Positions 1-6,706 of a DNA stretch of 8,159 nucleotides are shown piece after piece (within the stretch, counting starts at the first letter, position 1; the number at the start of each line of letters is the position of its first letter). The position numbers were made by a program, and so were the translations under genes. This DNA comes from Kiloniellales bacterium (GTDB lineage: Bacteria; Pseudomonadota; Alphaproteobacteria; Kiloniellales; JAKSDN01), in NCBI GenBank assembly GCA_022360075.1, contig JAKSDN010000604.1, positions 1 through 8,159 of the forward strand, given 5' to 3'. Under the pieces are notes generated by a model, which saw nothing but the letters and a program-made list of their open reading frames with translations, was not told where the DNA came from and did not search any database.

Positions 1-1153
1 CTTTCGGGCGAATCCGCTCCGGGTGCCAGCCGCGGCGCCATTCCTCGCCCATGGTCGGGTTCTGGGTGCAGCGGATCGGGACGTGCAGATGGTCGCCGGA
101 GACGCAGATGTTGCAGCCGATGCACTCGCGGATGTCCTCGATCCGGCCTTCCTCGATCTTGCGCGGCAGGAAGGGGTCGGCGATCGAGGGGCGGGCGGCG
201 CCGATCATGTCGAGCAGGCCGCGCCGTATCTGCGCGACCATGGCGTCCGGCGAGGTGAAGCGGCCGACGCCGACCACGGGCTTGCTGGTGATCTGCTTGA
301 CGAAAGCGATGTAAGGCTCCTGCGATCCCTCTTGAGCGAAACGCGAAGTCAGCGAGTCGTTCGCCCAGTCGCTGACGTTGACGTCCCAGAGATCGGGTAG
401 CTCGGCCAGACTTTCGATGATGTCGCGGCCTTCCGCACCGCTGCTGAGGCCGGCCGGCCCGAGCAGCTCGTCGACGGCGAAGCGCACGGCGACGGCACAG
501 CGATCACCGACGGCCTCCTTGGTGTCTTCGATCACCTCGCGGAACAGCCGCGTGCGGTTCTCCAGGCTGCCGCCGTATTCGTCGCCGCGCCGGTTGTAGC
601 GGCTGAGCAGGAAGTGCATCAGGATCGTGAGGTCGTGGCCGGCGTAGACGTAGACGATGTCGAAGCCGGCGCGCACGGCCCGCTCGGCGGCCGCCCGGTA
701 CCAGCGGCGCAGGGCGCGGATGTCGCCGGCATCCATGGTCTTGGCCTGGACCGGGTCGTAGCTCTGCACGACGCCGCCGGAGGGCGCGAGCGGCACCATG
801 CGGCTGTAGCGGTTGGCGGCCGACAGGCCGTTGTGGGCGAGCTCGCAAGCGGCGAGGGCGCCGTGCGCATGGACGGCCTTGACCATGCGCGCCTGGGCGG
901 CGATGTCACGCTCGTCCCACAGCCGGGCCTCGACGAAAGGCGCAATGTCGCCTGAGGGATGGATTTCGCATTCCTCGGTGCTGACCACGGCCCAGCCGCC
1001 CTCGGCCTTGACGCCGCGCATGGCGGCGCAGGCTTCCGGCTGGGCGTGGCCCATGCCGTTGCAGTGGGGTACCTGATAAAAGCGGTTGCGGGCCGTCACC
1101 GGTCCGATCTGGACCGGCTCGAACAGGACGTCGTAGCGCGCGTCTCGCCCCAT
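1..1153 (-). CDS. Trimethylamine dehydrogenase family iron-sulfur flavoprotein (amine dehydrogenase-like), partial, 3' end beyond window
   Basis: The first 384 codons are present. Seen: an FMN-binding Old Yellow Enzyme-type barrel with FYQVPHCNGMG at 25-35, whose Cys31 matches the cysteine that carries 6-S-cysteinyl FMN in trimethylamine dehydrogenase (TMADH). Tyr170, His173 and Asp266 match the TMADH catalytic triad, and Arg224 a flavin contact. Cys344, Cys347, Cys350 and Cys362 form the 4Fe-4S motif, followed by the family's TQN and RRGWHPE signatures. Known for the family: oxidative N-dealkylation or deamination of amines, passing electrons FMN to 4Fe-4S to ETF; a C-terminal dinucleotide-binding half should lie beyond the edge. 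Odd: the TMADH substrate cage Tyr60/Trp264/Trp355 becomes Glu61/Trp263/Asp354, arguing against trimethylamine. The start is forced, because an in-frame TGA lies four codons upstream of this ATG; the Shine-Dalgarno is weak. It begins 18 bases after ccoS, so cotranscription is inferred. The substrate is unknown. Confidence 0.88.
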   Translation of the reverse strand, partial: MGRDARYDVLFEPVQIGPVTARNRFYQVPHCNGMGHAQPEACAAMRGVKAEGGWAVVSTEECEIHPSGDIAPFVEARLWDERDIAAQARMVKAVHAHGALAACELAHNGLSAANRYSRMVPLAPSGGVVQSYDPVQAKTMDAGDIRALRRWYRAAAERAVRAGFDIVYVYAGHDLTILMHFLLSRYNRRGDEYGGSLENRTRLFREVIEDTKEAVGDRCAVAVRFAVDELLGPAGLSSGAEGRDIIESLAELPDLWDVNVSDWANDSLTSRFAQEGSQEPYIAFVKQITSKPVVGVGRFTSPDAMVAQIRRGLLDMIGAARPSIADPFLPRKIEEGRIEDIRECIGCNICVSGDHLHVPIRCTQNPTMGEEWRRGWHPERIRPK

Positions 1154-1171
1154 GAGGCGCCTGGATCAGGC

Positions 1172-1357
1172 TCAGCGTCGGCGACCGAGGTCCTTGGGGT
1201 CGGGCCGCGGCTCCTCGTCGTCGTCGTCGAAGAGGATGCGCTCGGCCGCGCCGTCGAGGTCCTCGAACTGACCGCTGCGCAGGGACCACAGAAACGCCAG
1301 GAGGCCGATGAGGCCGAGGCCGACGGCGATCGGGATCAGGTATAGCAGCGCGGTCAT
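1172..1357 (-). CDS. ccoS: cbb3-type cytochrome oxidase assembly protein CcoS (FixS)
   Basis: A 61-residue protein of normal family length. One membrane segment spans about residues 4-25 (LLYLIPIAVGLGLIGLLAFL region). It is followed by the diagnostic CcoS motif FLWSLRSGQFEDLDGAAERI (22-41) and a very acidic then basic tail (DDDDEE, then RRR). Known for the family: a small inner-membrane protein needed to produce active cbb3 oxidase with its heme b and copper cofactors; its biochemical activity is not settled. The ATG overlaps the ccoI stop in an ATGA. A GGAGG Shine-Dalgarno lies 8 bases upstream (1366-1370) inside the end of ccoI, so translational coupling to ccoI is likely. It is the last canonical gene of the cco cluster; the amine dehydrogenase-like gene follows after 18 bases. 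Confidence 0.95.
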   Translation of the reverse strand: MTALLYLIPIAVGLGLIGLLAFLWSLRSGQFEDLDGAAERILFDDDDEEPRPDPKDLGRRR

Positions 1358-3570
1358 GCGGCCTTCCTCCGGGACAAGCGCAGTGAGTTACCGACCACCG
1401 CCAGCGACGAGGCCGACATGCAGACTGCCGCGACCAGTGGCGTCACGTAGCCGAGCACGGCCAGCGGTACGGCAATGACATTATAGCCGAAGGAAAGCGC
1501 GAAGTTCTGTTTCACCAGCGCGTCGGAACGATGCGCCACGTCGAGCAACTCGATCAGCGGGATGAGCTTGTCGCCCTGGAACACGGCGTCGGCCGCGGTC
1601 TGGCTGATGTCGGCGGCGCTCGAGGGCGAGACGGACACCAGCGCCGCGGCGAGGGCGGGCGCGTCGTTCAGACCGTCGCCGACCATCACGACACGGCGGC
1701 CCGCGGCGGCCATGGCCTCGAGCCGGGCGGTCTTGTCGGCCGGCTTGCAGGCGCCCTGCCAGTCCTCGATGCCGAGGATCTCGGCGACCGGGGCCACGGC
1801 GGCGGGGCGGTCGCCGGAAAGCAGGGCGACCGTGAAGCCTTGCCGCCGGAGCCGCTCGACCACTGTCCGGGCGTCGGCGCGCAGGGGGTCGTGGAAGCTG
1901 AACTGCAGCGGCGCCTGGCCGGGCCGGGCGAGCCAGAGCTCGGGCAGGCTGCGCTCGTCCTCGAGCGCGACTCCGCACCAGTCTCGGTTGCCGAGACGGA
2001 CCTCGCCGGCGGGCCCAGTCCAGGCCAGGCCCTGGCCGGGCTCCTCGCGAACGCCGTTGGCGACCGGGACGCCGGGTTGTGCGCGGCAGAGGGCGCGGGC
2101 GAGGGGATGGCGGCTGGCGCCGGCGATGCTGGCGGCAAGGCACAGGCTCTCCGCGTCGTGGCCCGAGTCCGGGATCAGCTCGGGCTGGCCGAGGGTGAGG
2201 GTGCCGGTCTTGTCGAAGACGACCGTGTCGGCCTGGGCCAGCCGCTCCAAGGCGGTCGCCGACTTGAGCAGGATGCCGCGGCGCAGCAGCCGCCCGCTGG
2301 CGATGACCTGGACCGCGGGCACGGCAAGACCCAGGGCGCAGGGGCAAGTGACGATCAGGACCGCGACGGCGATCAGCAGCGCCTCCTGCCAGGCCATGGC
2401 GCCGAGCAGGGTCCAGCCGAGGAAGGTCAGCAGCGCGATGCTGTGCACGGCCGGCGCGTAAAGCCGCGAGATGCGGTCGGCGGCATTGACGAAGCGTGCC
2501 TTGCGCTGCTCGGCGGTCTCCATCAGACGGACGATCTCGCCCAGCAGCGTGGCCTCGCCGACCGCGGTCACCGTCAGTCTGAGCGGCGCGGACTGGTTGA
2601 TGGTGCCGGCGAAGACCGGGTCGCCCGGCTGCACGGCGTTGGGCAGGCTCTCGCCGGTAATCAGGCTGGTGTCGACGTCGGAGCGGCCGTCCTGGACCTC
2701 GCCATCCACGGCGATGCGCTCACCGGCGGCGGCCAGGACGGTCCAGCCCGGCTTGACCTGCTCGGGCGGGAAGAGCGCCTGCGAGCCGTCGTCGCGGATC
2801 ACGGTCACGGCGCTGGCGCCGAGCGCGAGCAGCCGCTCGGCCGCCGAGCGGGCCCGGCCCCGCGCCCGCCGATCGAGGTAGCGGCCGACCAGCAGGAAGA
2901 ACAGCAAAGTGATGGCGGAATCGAAATAGGCGTGCGGTCCGCCCTGGATGGTCTCGGACAGACTCATGCCGGCGGCCAGCAACACGGCCAGGGAGATCGG
3001 CACTTCCATATTCGTGCGGCCGGCCTTCAGCGCGCCGAGCGCGGCGCGGAAGTAAGGCTGGCCGGCGTAGAGGATGGCGGGCAGGGCGATCAGGGCCGAG
3101 AACCAGTGCAACAGGTCGCGGGTCGCGCCGCCCATGCCCTGGAAGTGGCCGGCCCAGACCGAGACCGACAGCAGCATGACGTTGCCGGCGGCGAAGCCGG
3201 CGACCGCCATCGCGCGCAGCAGGCGCTTCTCTTCCTCGGCATCGGCCGACTGCAGGCGGCCCGGGTCGAAGGGCACGACGCGGAAGCCGAGATCGACGAC
3301 GGAATCCGCGAAGTCCTGCGCGCGCTCCGCCGCGCCGTGCCAGGCTAACGTAAGGCGGCGGGTCGAGAGGTTGACCCGGCCGGTCTCCAAATCCGGTTGG
3401 CGTGCCAGGGTGCGCTCGATCTTGTTGACGCAGCCGCCGCAGTGGATGCCGTCGACCAGCAGGTGCAGGCGGTGGCGGCCCTGGCCCTCGTCCTGGACGT
3501 AGCGCGTGAAGTCCAGCGCCGGCCGTTCGGGCACGAACTCCGCCGTTGCCATAGCGCTTGCCTCGCTCAC
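1354..3570 (-). CDS. ccoI: Copper-transporting P1B-type ATPase CcoI (FixI)
   Basis: A 738-residue inner-membrane ATPase that exports Cu(I) for CuB assembly in CcoN. Seen in order: an N-terminal HMA metal-binding domain with GIHCGGC (Cys44, Cys47); transmembrane helices from about 121 to 235; an actuator domain with TGE at 305-307; the CPC metal-transport motif (Cys409-Pro-Cys411) in the sixth helix; the phosphorylation motif DKTGT with Asp453; His488-Pro489 in the nucleotide domain; GDGLNDAP at 631-638; and two final helices at about 690-728. All catalytic residues are intact. It carries a single HMA domain. The longest frame starts with GTG at 3570, overlapping the ccoH stop as GTGA. An in-frame ATG at codon 7 (3552) has a better-placed GAGG, so a 732-residue product is possible. 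Its place between ccoH and ccoS identifies it as CcoI rather than a general CopA-type detoxification pump. Confidence 0.96.
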   Translation of the reverse strand: MSEASAMATAEFVPERPALDFTRYVQDEGQGRHRLHLLVDGIHCGGCVNKIERTLARQPDLETGRVNLSTRRLTLAWHGAAERAQDFADSVVDLGFRVVPFDPGRLQSADAEEEKRLLRAMAVAGFAAGNVMLLSVSVWAGHFQGMGGATRDLLHWFSALIALPAILYAGQPYFRAALGALKAGRTNMEVPISLAVLLAAGMSLSETIQGGPHAYFDSAITLLFFLLVGRYLDRRARGRARSAAERLLALGASAVTVIRDDGSQALFPPEQVKPGWTVLAAAGERIAVDGEVQDGRSDVDTSLITGESLPNAVQPGDPVFAGTINQSAPLRLTVTAVGEATLLGEIVRLMETAEQRKARFVNAADRISRLYAPAVHSIALLTFLGWTLLGAMAWQEALLIAVAVLIVTCPCALGLAVPAVQVIASGRLLRRGILLKSATALERLAQADTVVFDKTGTLTLGQPELIPDSGHDAESLCLAASIAGASRHPLARALCRAQPGVPVANGVREEPGQGLAWTGPAGEVRLGNRDWCGVALEDERSLPELWLARPGQAPLQFSFHDPLRADARTVVERLRRQGFTVALLSGDRPAAVAPVAEILGIEDWQGACKPADKTARLEAMAAAGRRVVMVGDGLNDAPALAAALVSVSPSSAADISQTAADAVFQGDKLIPLIELLDVAHRSDALVKQNFALSFGYNVIAVPLAVLGYVTPLVAAVCMSASSLAVVGNSLRLSRRKAA

Positions 3571-4058
3571 CGCACCATGATCCGACGGTCGAGCCGGTAG
3601 GTGCCGCGATCATGCTCTATGCGCAGGCGCAGGTCCCATTGCCCGGCCAGCGGCAGCGCGACGTCGCCGCGGTAACGGCCGTTGCCGTGGTCCGACAAGG
3701 CAAGCTCGACATCTTGGCCCTCATGGGTCGGGCGCTGCCAGATGGCGGAGACGGCGGCACCTTGCAGGGGAGCGCCTTGCTTGCCGAGGAGCTTGAGCGT
3801 GATGCGGCCCTCCCGCGCGCCGGTGGGCGCGAAACTGAGCTCCGCCTGCCAGCCGAGGCTCTGCTGTGCTTCGGCCGCGGCGATCTGCTCGTTGTAGGCC
3901 AGGCCCTTCTCGTAGGCGTCCTCCGTGGCCAGGCCGGTCCAACTGCTGAAGGCGAAGAAGATCATGACCCCGTTCACCGCGAAGACGACGAGGAACAGGC
4001 CGACGAAGGCCCAGGGAATCCAGGAGCCGGTTGGCCTCGGCAAGGTTGCCTCTTTCAT
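3567..4058 (-). CDS. ccoH: cbb3 oxidase assembly protein CcoH (FixH)
   Basis: A 163-residue FixH-family protein. Seen: a short cytoplasmic N-terminus, one membrane anchor at about residues 14-36 (WIPWAFVGLFLVVFAVNGVM), then the family motif SWTGLATEDAYEKGLAYN at 39-56. A periplasmic beta-rich domain without cysteines fills the rest and includes GHxRG-like positions around SDHGNGRYRGDV (122-133) and a C-terminal strand pair. Known for the family: it interacts with the cbb3 complex and is needed for its assembly or stability, probably helping copper or subunit insertion; no enzymatic role is established. The start overlaps the ccoG stop as ATGA, with an AGAGGA Shine-Dalgarno (4067-4072) inside ccoG, and its stop overlaps the ccoI GTG. 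This points to tight translational coupling through the GHI block. Confidence 0.94.
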   Translation of the reverse strand: MKEATLPRPTGSWIPWAFVGLFLVVFAVNGVMIFFAFSSWTGLATEDAYEKGLAYNEQIAAAEAQQSLGWQAELSFAPTGAREGRITLKLLGKQGAPLQGAAVSAIWQRPTHEGQDVELALSDHGNGRYRGDVALPLAGQWDLRLRIEHDRGTYRLDRRIMVR

Positions 4059-5560
4059 CGCAGCGGTCCTCTGAAGACGGAGTCGGGCCGTGCCACATCG
4101 CCGCTTTCATGCTCGGTCAGCACGAAGGTGAAGGGCGTCGCGGGCTCGGGGATATCATCTCGCGGCATGGAGATGTAGACGCGGTAGCTCGCCACCGAAT
4201 CCGGCTCGGCCTCGAGCCGGATCGCCTCCGCGTCGGCCGTTTCCTGCCCGACGACGCTGAGGCTTGCGTTCTCCAGCCCCTCGACGGCCAGGCTGTAGCT
4301 GCGCGGCTCGCGGACTTTGTTCAGCACCTTGACTGTGTAGCCGTTTCGGATCGCGCCGTCGGAGAGCGTGATGAAAAGCGGGTTGCGGTCGTGCAGCACG
4401 TTGACGTCGAGGCTGCTGCGGAAAGAGAGGGCGGCCAGCATGATCAGGCCGACCAAGCTGATCACGACCAGGTACACGATAGTGCGCAGGCGGAAGATGT
4501 GCGGCTTGACGGGCTGCTCGTCGGCGGCGCGGCGCAGGCGATTGCGATCGGTATCGAAGGAGATCAGGTCGCGCGGCCGTTCCACGCGGTCCATGACGTC
4601 GTTGCAGGCGTCGATGCAAAGGCCGCAGCCGATGCACTCGAGTTGCAGCCCGTCGCGGATGTCGATGCCGGTCGGACAGACCGCCACGCATTGCTTGCAG
4701 TCGATGCAATCGCCGCGACCCTCCCAAGGATCGCCCTTCTTGTGCGGCGCGCGCGGCTCGCCGCGCCAGCCCTGATAGGTGACGACCAGGCTGTCCTCGT
4801 CCAGCAGGGCGGCCTGGAAGCGCGGCCAAGGGCACATGTAGGTGCAGACCTGCTCGCGTGCCATGCCGGCCAGAAGATAGGTCGTGGCCGAGAAGAGCCC
4901 GACGAAGAAGTAGACCGTGAGCGACGACTGCCCGGTGAATAACTCCACGATCACGGTCGGCGCGTCGTTGAAGTACATGATCCAGGCGCCGCCGGTGGCG
5001 AGCGAGATGAGCAGCCAGACCGCGTGCTTGAGCAGCTTCTTGTTCAGCTTCGCGGCTGTCATGGGCGTGCTGTCGAGGCGGATGCGCGCCCCGCGGTCGC
5101 CCTCGATCTTGCGCTCGACCCACATGAAGAGGTCGGTCCAGACCGTCTGGGGACAGGTGAAGCCGCACCAGACGCGTCCGCCGATGCTGGTCGCCAGGAA
5201 CAGGCCCAGGGCACCGAGGATCAGCAGGCCGGTCAGGTAATAGACCTCCTGCGGCCAGATCTCGATCCAGAAGAAGTAGGCCCGCCGGTTCGGCATGTCG
5301 ACGAGCAGAGCTTGGTCCGGGGCGCCGGGCCCGCGGTCCCAGCGCAGCCAGGGCGCGAGGTAATAGAGGGTCAGACAGGCGGCGAGCACGAGCCACTTGA
5401 CCTTGCGGACCTGTCCTTTGACGTCCTTCGGATAGACCTTGACGTGCCCGGCGTAGAGCGGCTGGCGCCGTTGCTCCTCGCGGGAAAGGACGTCTTCGGT
5501 GGGGACGACCGCGTCGTGTTTCGCTACCGGTTCCGCCGTTGTCGGCGCGGATCCGTCCAA
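4055..5560 (-). CDS. ccoG: Membrane cupric reductase / ferredoxin-like protein CcoG (RdxA/FixG)
   Basis: A 501-residue polytopic membrane iron-sulfur protein. Seen: a soluble N-terminus; membrane segments at about 55-72, 105-125, 178-196, 212-232 and 358-377; Cys132 and Cys136 in WCGFTCPQTVW; and CTYMCPW (Cys239, Cys243). Two 4Fe-4S ferredoxin motifs follow at Cys285/288/291/295 and Cys309/312/315/319, then a C-terminal immunoglobulin-like periplasmic domain from about 380 (FixG_C type). Known: CcoG of Rhodobacter is a cupric reductase that converts Cu(II) to Cu(I) for cbb3 assembly; the membrane CxxxC and CxxC-type cysteines and clusters needed for this are all present. The start is TTG, chosen because a perfect AAGGAGG lies five bases upstream; no ATG or GTG in frame is as well placed. 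It lies 90 bases after ccoP, the only real gap in the cluster, and overlaps ccoH by four bases. Confidence 0.95.
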   Translation of the reverse strand: MDGSAPTTAEPVAKHDAVVPTEDVLSREEQRRQPLYAGHVKVYPKDVKGQVRKVKWLVLAACLTLYYLAPWLRWDRGPGAPDQALLVDMPNRRAYFFWIEIWPQEVYYLTGLLILGALGLFLATSIGGRVWCGFTCPQTVWTDLFMWVERKIEGDRGARIRLDSTPMTAAKLNKKLLKHAVWLLISLATGGAWIMYFNDAPTVIVELFTGQSSLTVYFFVGLFSATTYLLAGMAREQVCTYMCPWPRFQAALLDEDSLVVTYQGWRGEPRAPHKKGDPWEGRGDCIDCKQCVAVCPTGIDIRDGLQLECIGCGLCIDACNDVMDRVERPRDLISFDTDRNRLRRAADEQPVKPHIFRLRTIVYLVVISLVGLIMLAALSFRSSLDVNVLHDRNPLFITLSDGAIRNGYTVKVLNKVREPRSYSLAVEGLENASLSVVGQETADAEAIRLEAEPDSVASYRVYISMPRDDIPEPATPFTFVLTEHESGDVARPDSVFRGPLR

Positions 5561-5565
5561 GTCAA

Positions 5566-5572
5566 CCTCCTT
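5566..5572 (-). promoter_or_regulatory. Strong ribosome binding site of ccoG (AAGGAGG)
   Basis: A full consensus AAGGAGG sits five bases upstream of the TTG at 5558-5560, and it fixes this rare start codon for ccoG. A small inverted repeat (5573-5586) lies directly 5' of it. Confidence 0.75.
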
Positions 5573-5586
5573 ATGGCTCCGGCCAT
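5573..5586 (-). repeat. Small inverted repeat abutting the ccoG ribosome binding site
   Basis: On the coding strand the sequence reads ATGGC, a four-base loop CGGA, then GCCAT, ending immediately before AAGGAGG. As RNA this would be a 5-bp hairpin next to the Shine-Dalgarno. There is no U tract after it, so it is not an intrinsic terminator. It could influence ccoG translation or stabilise the processed 3' message, but with only 5 bp it may be chance. Confidence 0.4.
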
Positions 5587-5613
5587 CTTCGAAGGGTTCG
5601 GTTGGACCTCCCT

Positions 5614-5645
5614 CGCGTGTGTTTCTTGGCCCCGCGTGTGTTTCT
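5614..5645. repeat. 13-base direct repeat in the ccoP-ccoG gap
   Basis: The plus-strand sequence CGCGTGTGTTTCT occurs exactly at 5614-5626 and again at 5633-5645, a period of 19 bases with six bases between copies. Both copies lie in the noncoding stretch between the ccoP stop (5651) and the ccoG start (5560). The spacing is close to two turns of the helix, so a tandem protein-binding site is conceivable; simple local duplication is equally possible. No FNR/FixK-type TTGAT-N4-ATCAA site is seen here. Confidence 0.6.
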
Positions 5646-5650
5646 GACTT

Positions 5651-6523
5651 TTATTGACCGCCGCCCAGCGAGTGGACGTAGACGGTGAGCATCTTGATGG
5701 TCGCATCATCCAGACGCGTGCTCCAGGCCGGCATGACGCCGTGCCGGGGCGCTGAAATCTGCGTGACGATATCCGCTTTCTCCCCGCCGTAAAGCCAGAT
5801 CTGATCGTTCAGCCGCGGCGCCCCGAGCGCCATCTCGCCGGCGCCGTCCTCGGCGTGGCAGGCCGCGCAGTTGTCGACGTAAAGCTCCGCGGCGGCGGCG
5901 GCCTTGCTGGCGTCATGGTCGGCGCCCGCAAGCGACAGCACGTACTCGGCCAGGCCGTCAATCTCTTCGCCGGTCAGCAGCTCGTCGGCGCCGAAGGCGG
6001 GCATCTGCGAGTCGCGGGTCTCGTCGCTCTCGTGCCGGATGCCGTGCAGCAGGGTCGTGTGGATCTCCTCGAGCGTGCCGCCCCAGATCCAATCGTCATC
6101 GGCCAGGACCGGGTAACCGCCCGGCCGCCCGGCGCCGCCCAGACCGTGGCAGGGCGCGCAGTTGTCGGCAAAGGCGGCGCGGCCGCCGGCCAGCGAGAAA
6201 TTCAGCAGATCGGCGTCGGCGCGGATCTCCTCGAGCTCGATCGTCTCGAAGCGCGAGAGGTATGCGCTCTGGCGCTCCTGGGCCGCTGCCATCTTTTCCA
6301 CCAGGGCCTCGCGGGCGCTGCCGCCGATGATGCCCTTGGTGTAGCCGCTGATGCCGGGAATCGCCGGATAGAGCAGCCAGTAGATCACCGAGAAGATGAC
6401 GGTGACATAGAACACGTAGAGCCACCACTTGGGCAGCGGCGTGTTGAGCTCTTTGATGCCGTCCCACTCGTGGCCGGTGGTATCGGTGCCGGTGATGGCG
6501 TCCTTCTCGACCTTGGTGGGCAT
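5651..6523 (-). CDS. ccoP: cbb3-type cytochrome c oxidase diheme subunit III CcoP
   Basis: A 290-residue membrane-anchored diheme cytochrome c that passes electrons from periplasmic or membrane cytochrome c toward CcoO/CcoN. Seen: the N-terminal motif HEWDGIKELNTPLPKWW (18-34), typical of CcoP, then one membrane segment at about 33-54. The first cytochrome c domain has CAPCH (Cys122, Cys125, His126) and probable axial Met174 in QMPAFG. The second has CAACH (Cys219, Cys222, His223) and probable axial Met264 in VMPAW. Both heme sites are complete and the length is normal. The ATG follows the ccoQ stop after two bases, with AGGAG at 6532-6536 inside the end of ccoQ, so coupling to ccoQ is likely. 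It is the last structural gene, separated from ccoG by 90 bases. Confidence 0.97.
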   Translation of the reverse strand: MPTKVEKDAITGTDTTGHEWDGIKELNTPLPKWWLYVFYVTVIFSVIYWLLYPAIPGISGYTKGIIGGSAREALVEKMAAAQERQSAYLSRFETIELEEIRADADLLNFSLAGGRAAFADNCAPCHGLGGAGRPGGYPVLADDDWIWGGTLEEIHTTLLHGIRHESDETRDSQMPAFGADELLTGEEIDGLAEYVLSLAGADHDASKAAAAAELYVDNCAACHAEDGAGEMALGAPRLNDQIWLYGGEKADIVTQISAPRHGVMPAWSTRLDDATIKMLTVYVHSLGGGQ

Positions 6524-6525
6524 GC

Positions 6526-6696
6526 CTAGCGCTCCTCTCTTTCGTCTTTCTCGTCTTCGAGCGGGATGCGGCCATAGGCCTCGAAGCGCTCTTTGTTCTT
6601 AGGCCAGAAGGCCCAGACGACGATGGCGAGGAAAATCGCCATGAGCCAAACGACCCAGTAGTCGGTGGCTGTTTGGTAGATCGTCTCGAAGGTCAT
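6526..6696 (-). CDS. ccoQ: cbb3-type cytochrome oxidase small subunit CcoQ
   Basis: A 56-residue protein. Seen: the N-terminal MTFETIYQTATDYW, one membrane helix at about residues 13-31 ending in VVWAFWPKN, then a cytoplasmic tail with the family-typical RFEAYGRIPLEDE and a highly charged end. Length, hydrophobic profile and position between ccoO and ccoP all match CcoQ. Known for the family: a non-catalytic single-helix subunit that stabilises the CcoNOP complex, notably interaction of CcoP with the core, and in Rhodobacter is linked to protection or signalling; it is not strictly required for activity. The ATG is 10 bases after the ccoO stop, with a GAGGA Shine-Dalgarno overlapping that stop. 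Its own stop is two bases before the ccoP ATG. Confidence 0.93.
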   Translation of the reverse strand: MTFETIYQTATDYWVVWLMAIFLAIVVWAFWPKNKERFEAYGRIPLEDEKDEREER

Positions 6697-6706
6697 GGGC
6701 CGATCC

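Noticed and set aside
23..1345. Several plus-strand and alternative minus-strand open frames over the left-edge gene and ccoS
   Set aside because: The minus-strand frame starting at 1153 matches TMADH throughout, including the flavin cysteine and 4Fe-4S motif; the others are shadows.
1531..3348. A 605-codon open frame on the plus strand, antisense to ccoI
   Set aside because: It mirrors ccoI codon usage in a high-GC gene. The predicted protein is Gly/Ala/Arg/Asp-rich with no recognisable domain, while the opposite frame has every P-type ATPase motif.
4031..4942. A 303-codon open frame on the plus strand, antisense to ccoG
   Set aside because: It is low-complexity and has no recognisable motif. 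The minus-strand frame encodes intact CcoG with both ferredoxin motifs.
5561..5650. Possible intrinsic terminator or FNR/FixK box after ccoP
   Set aside because: The only hairpin is 5 bp and is followed by AAGGAGG rather than a U tract, and no TTGAT-N4-ATCAA-like palindrome is present.
5524..5709. A 61-codon minus-strand open frame bridging the ccoP end and ccoG start
   Set aside because: It overlaps ccoP and ccoG in other frames, has no suitable ribosome binding site at its start, and its composition looks random. It would only be interesting if conserved as a leader peptide.
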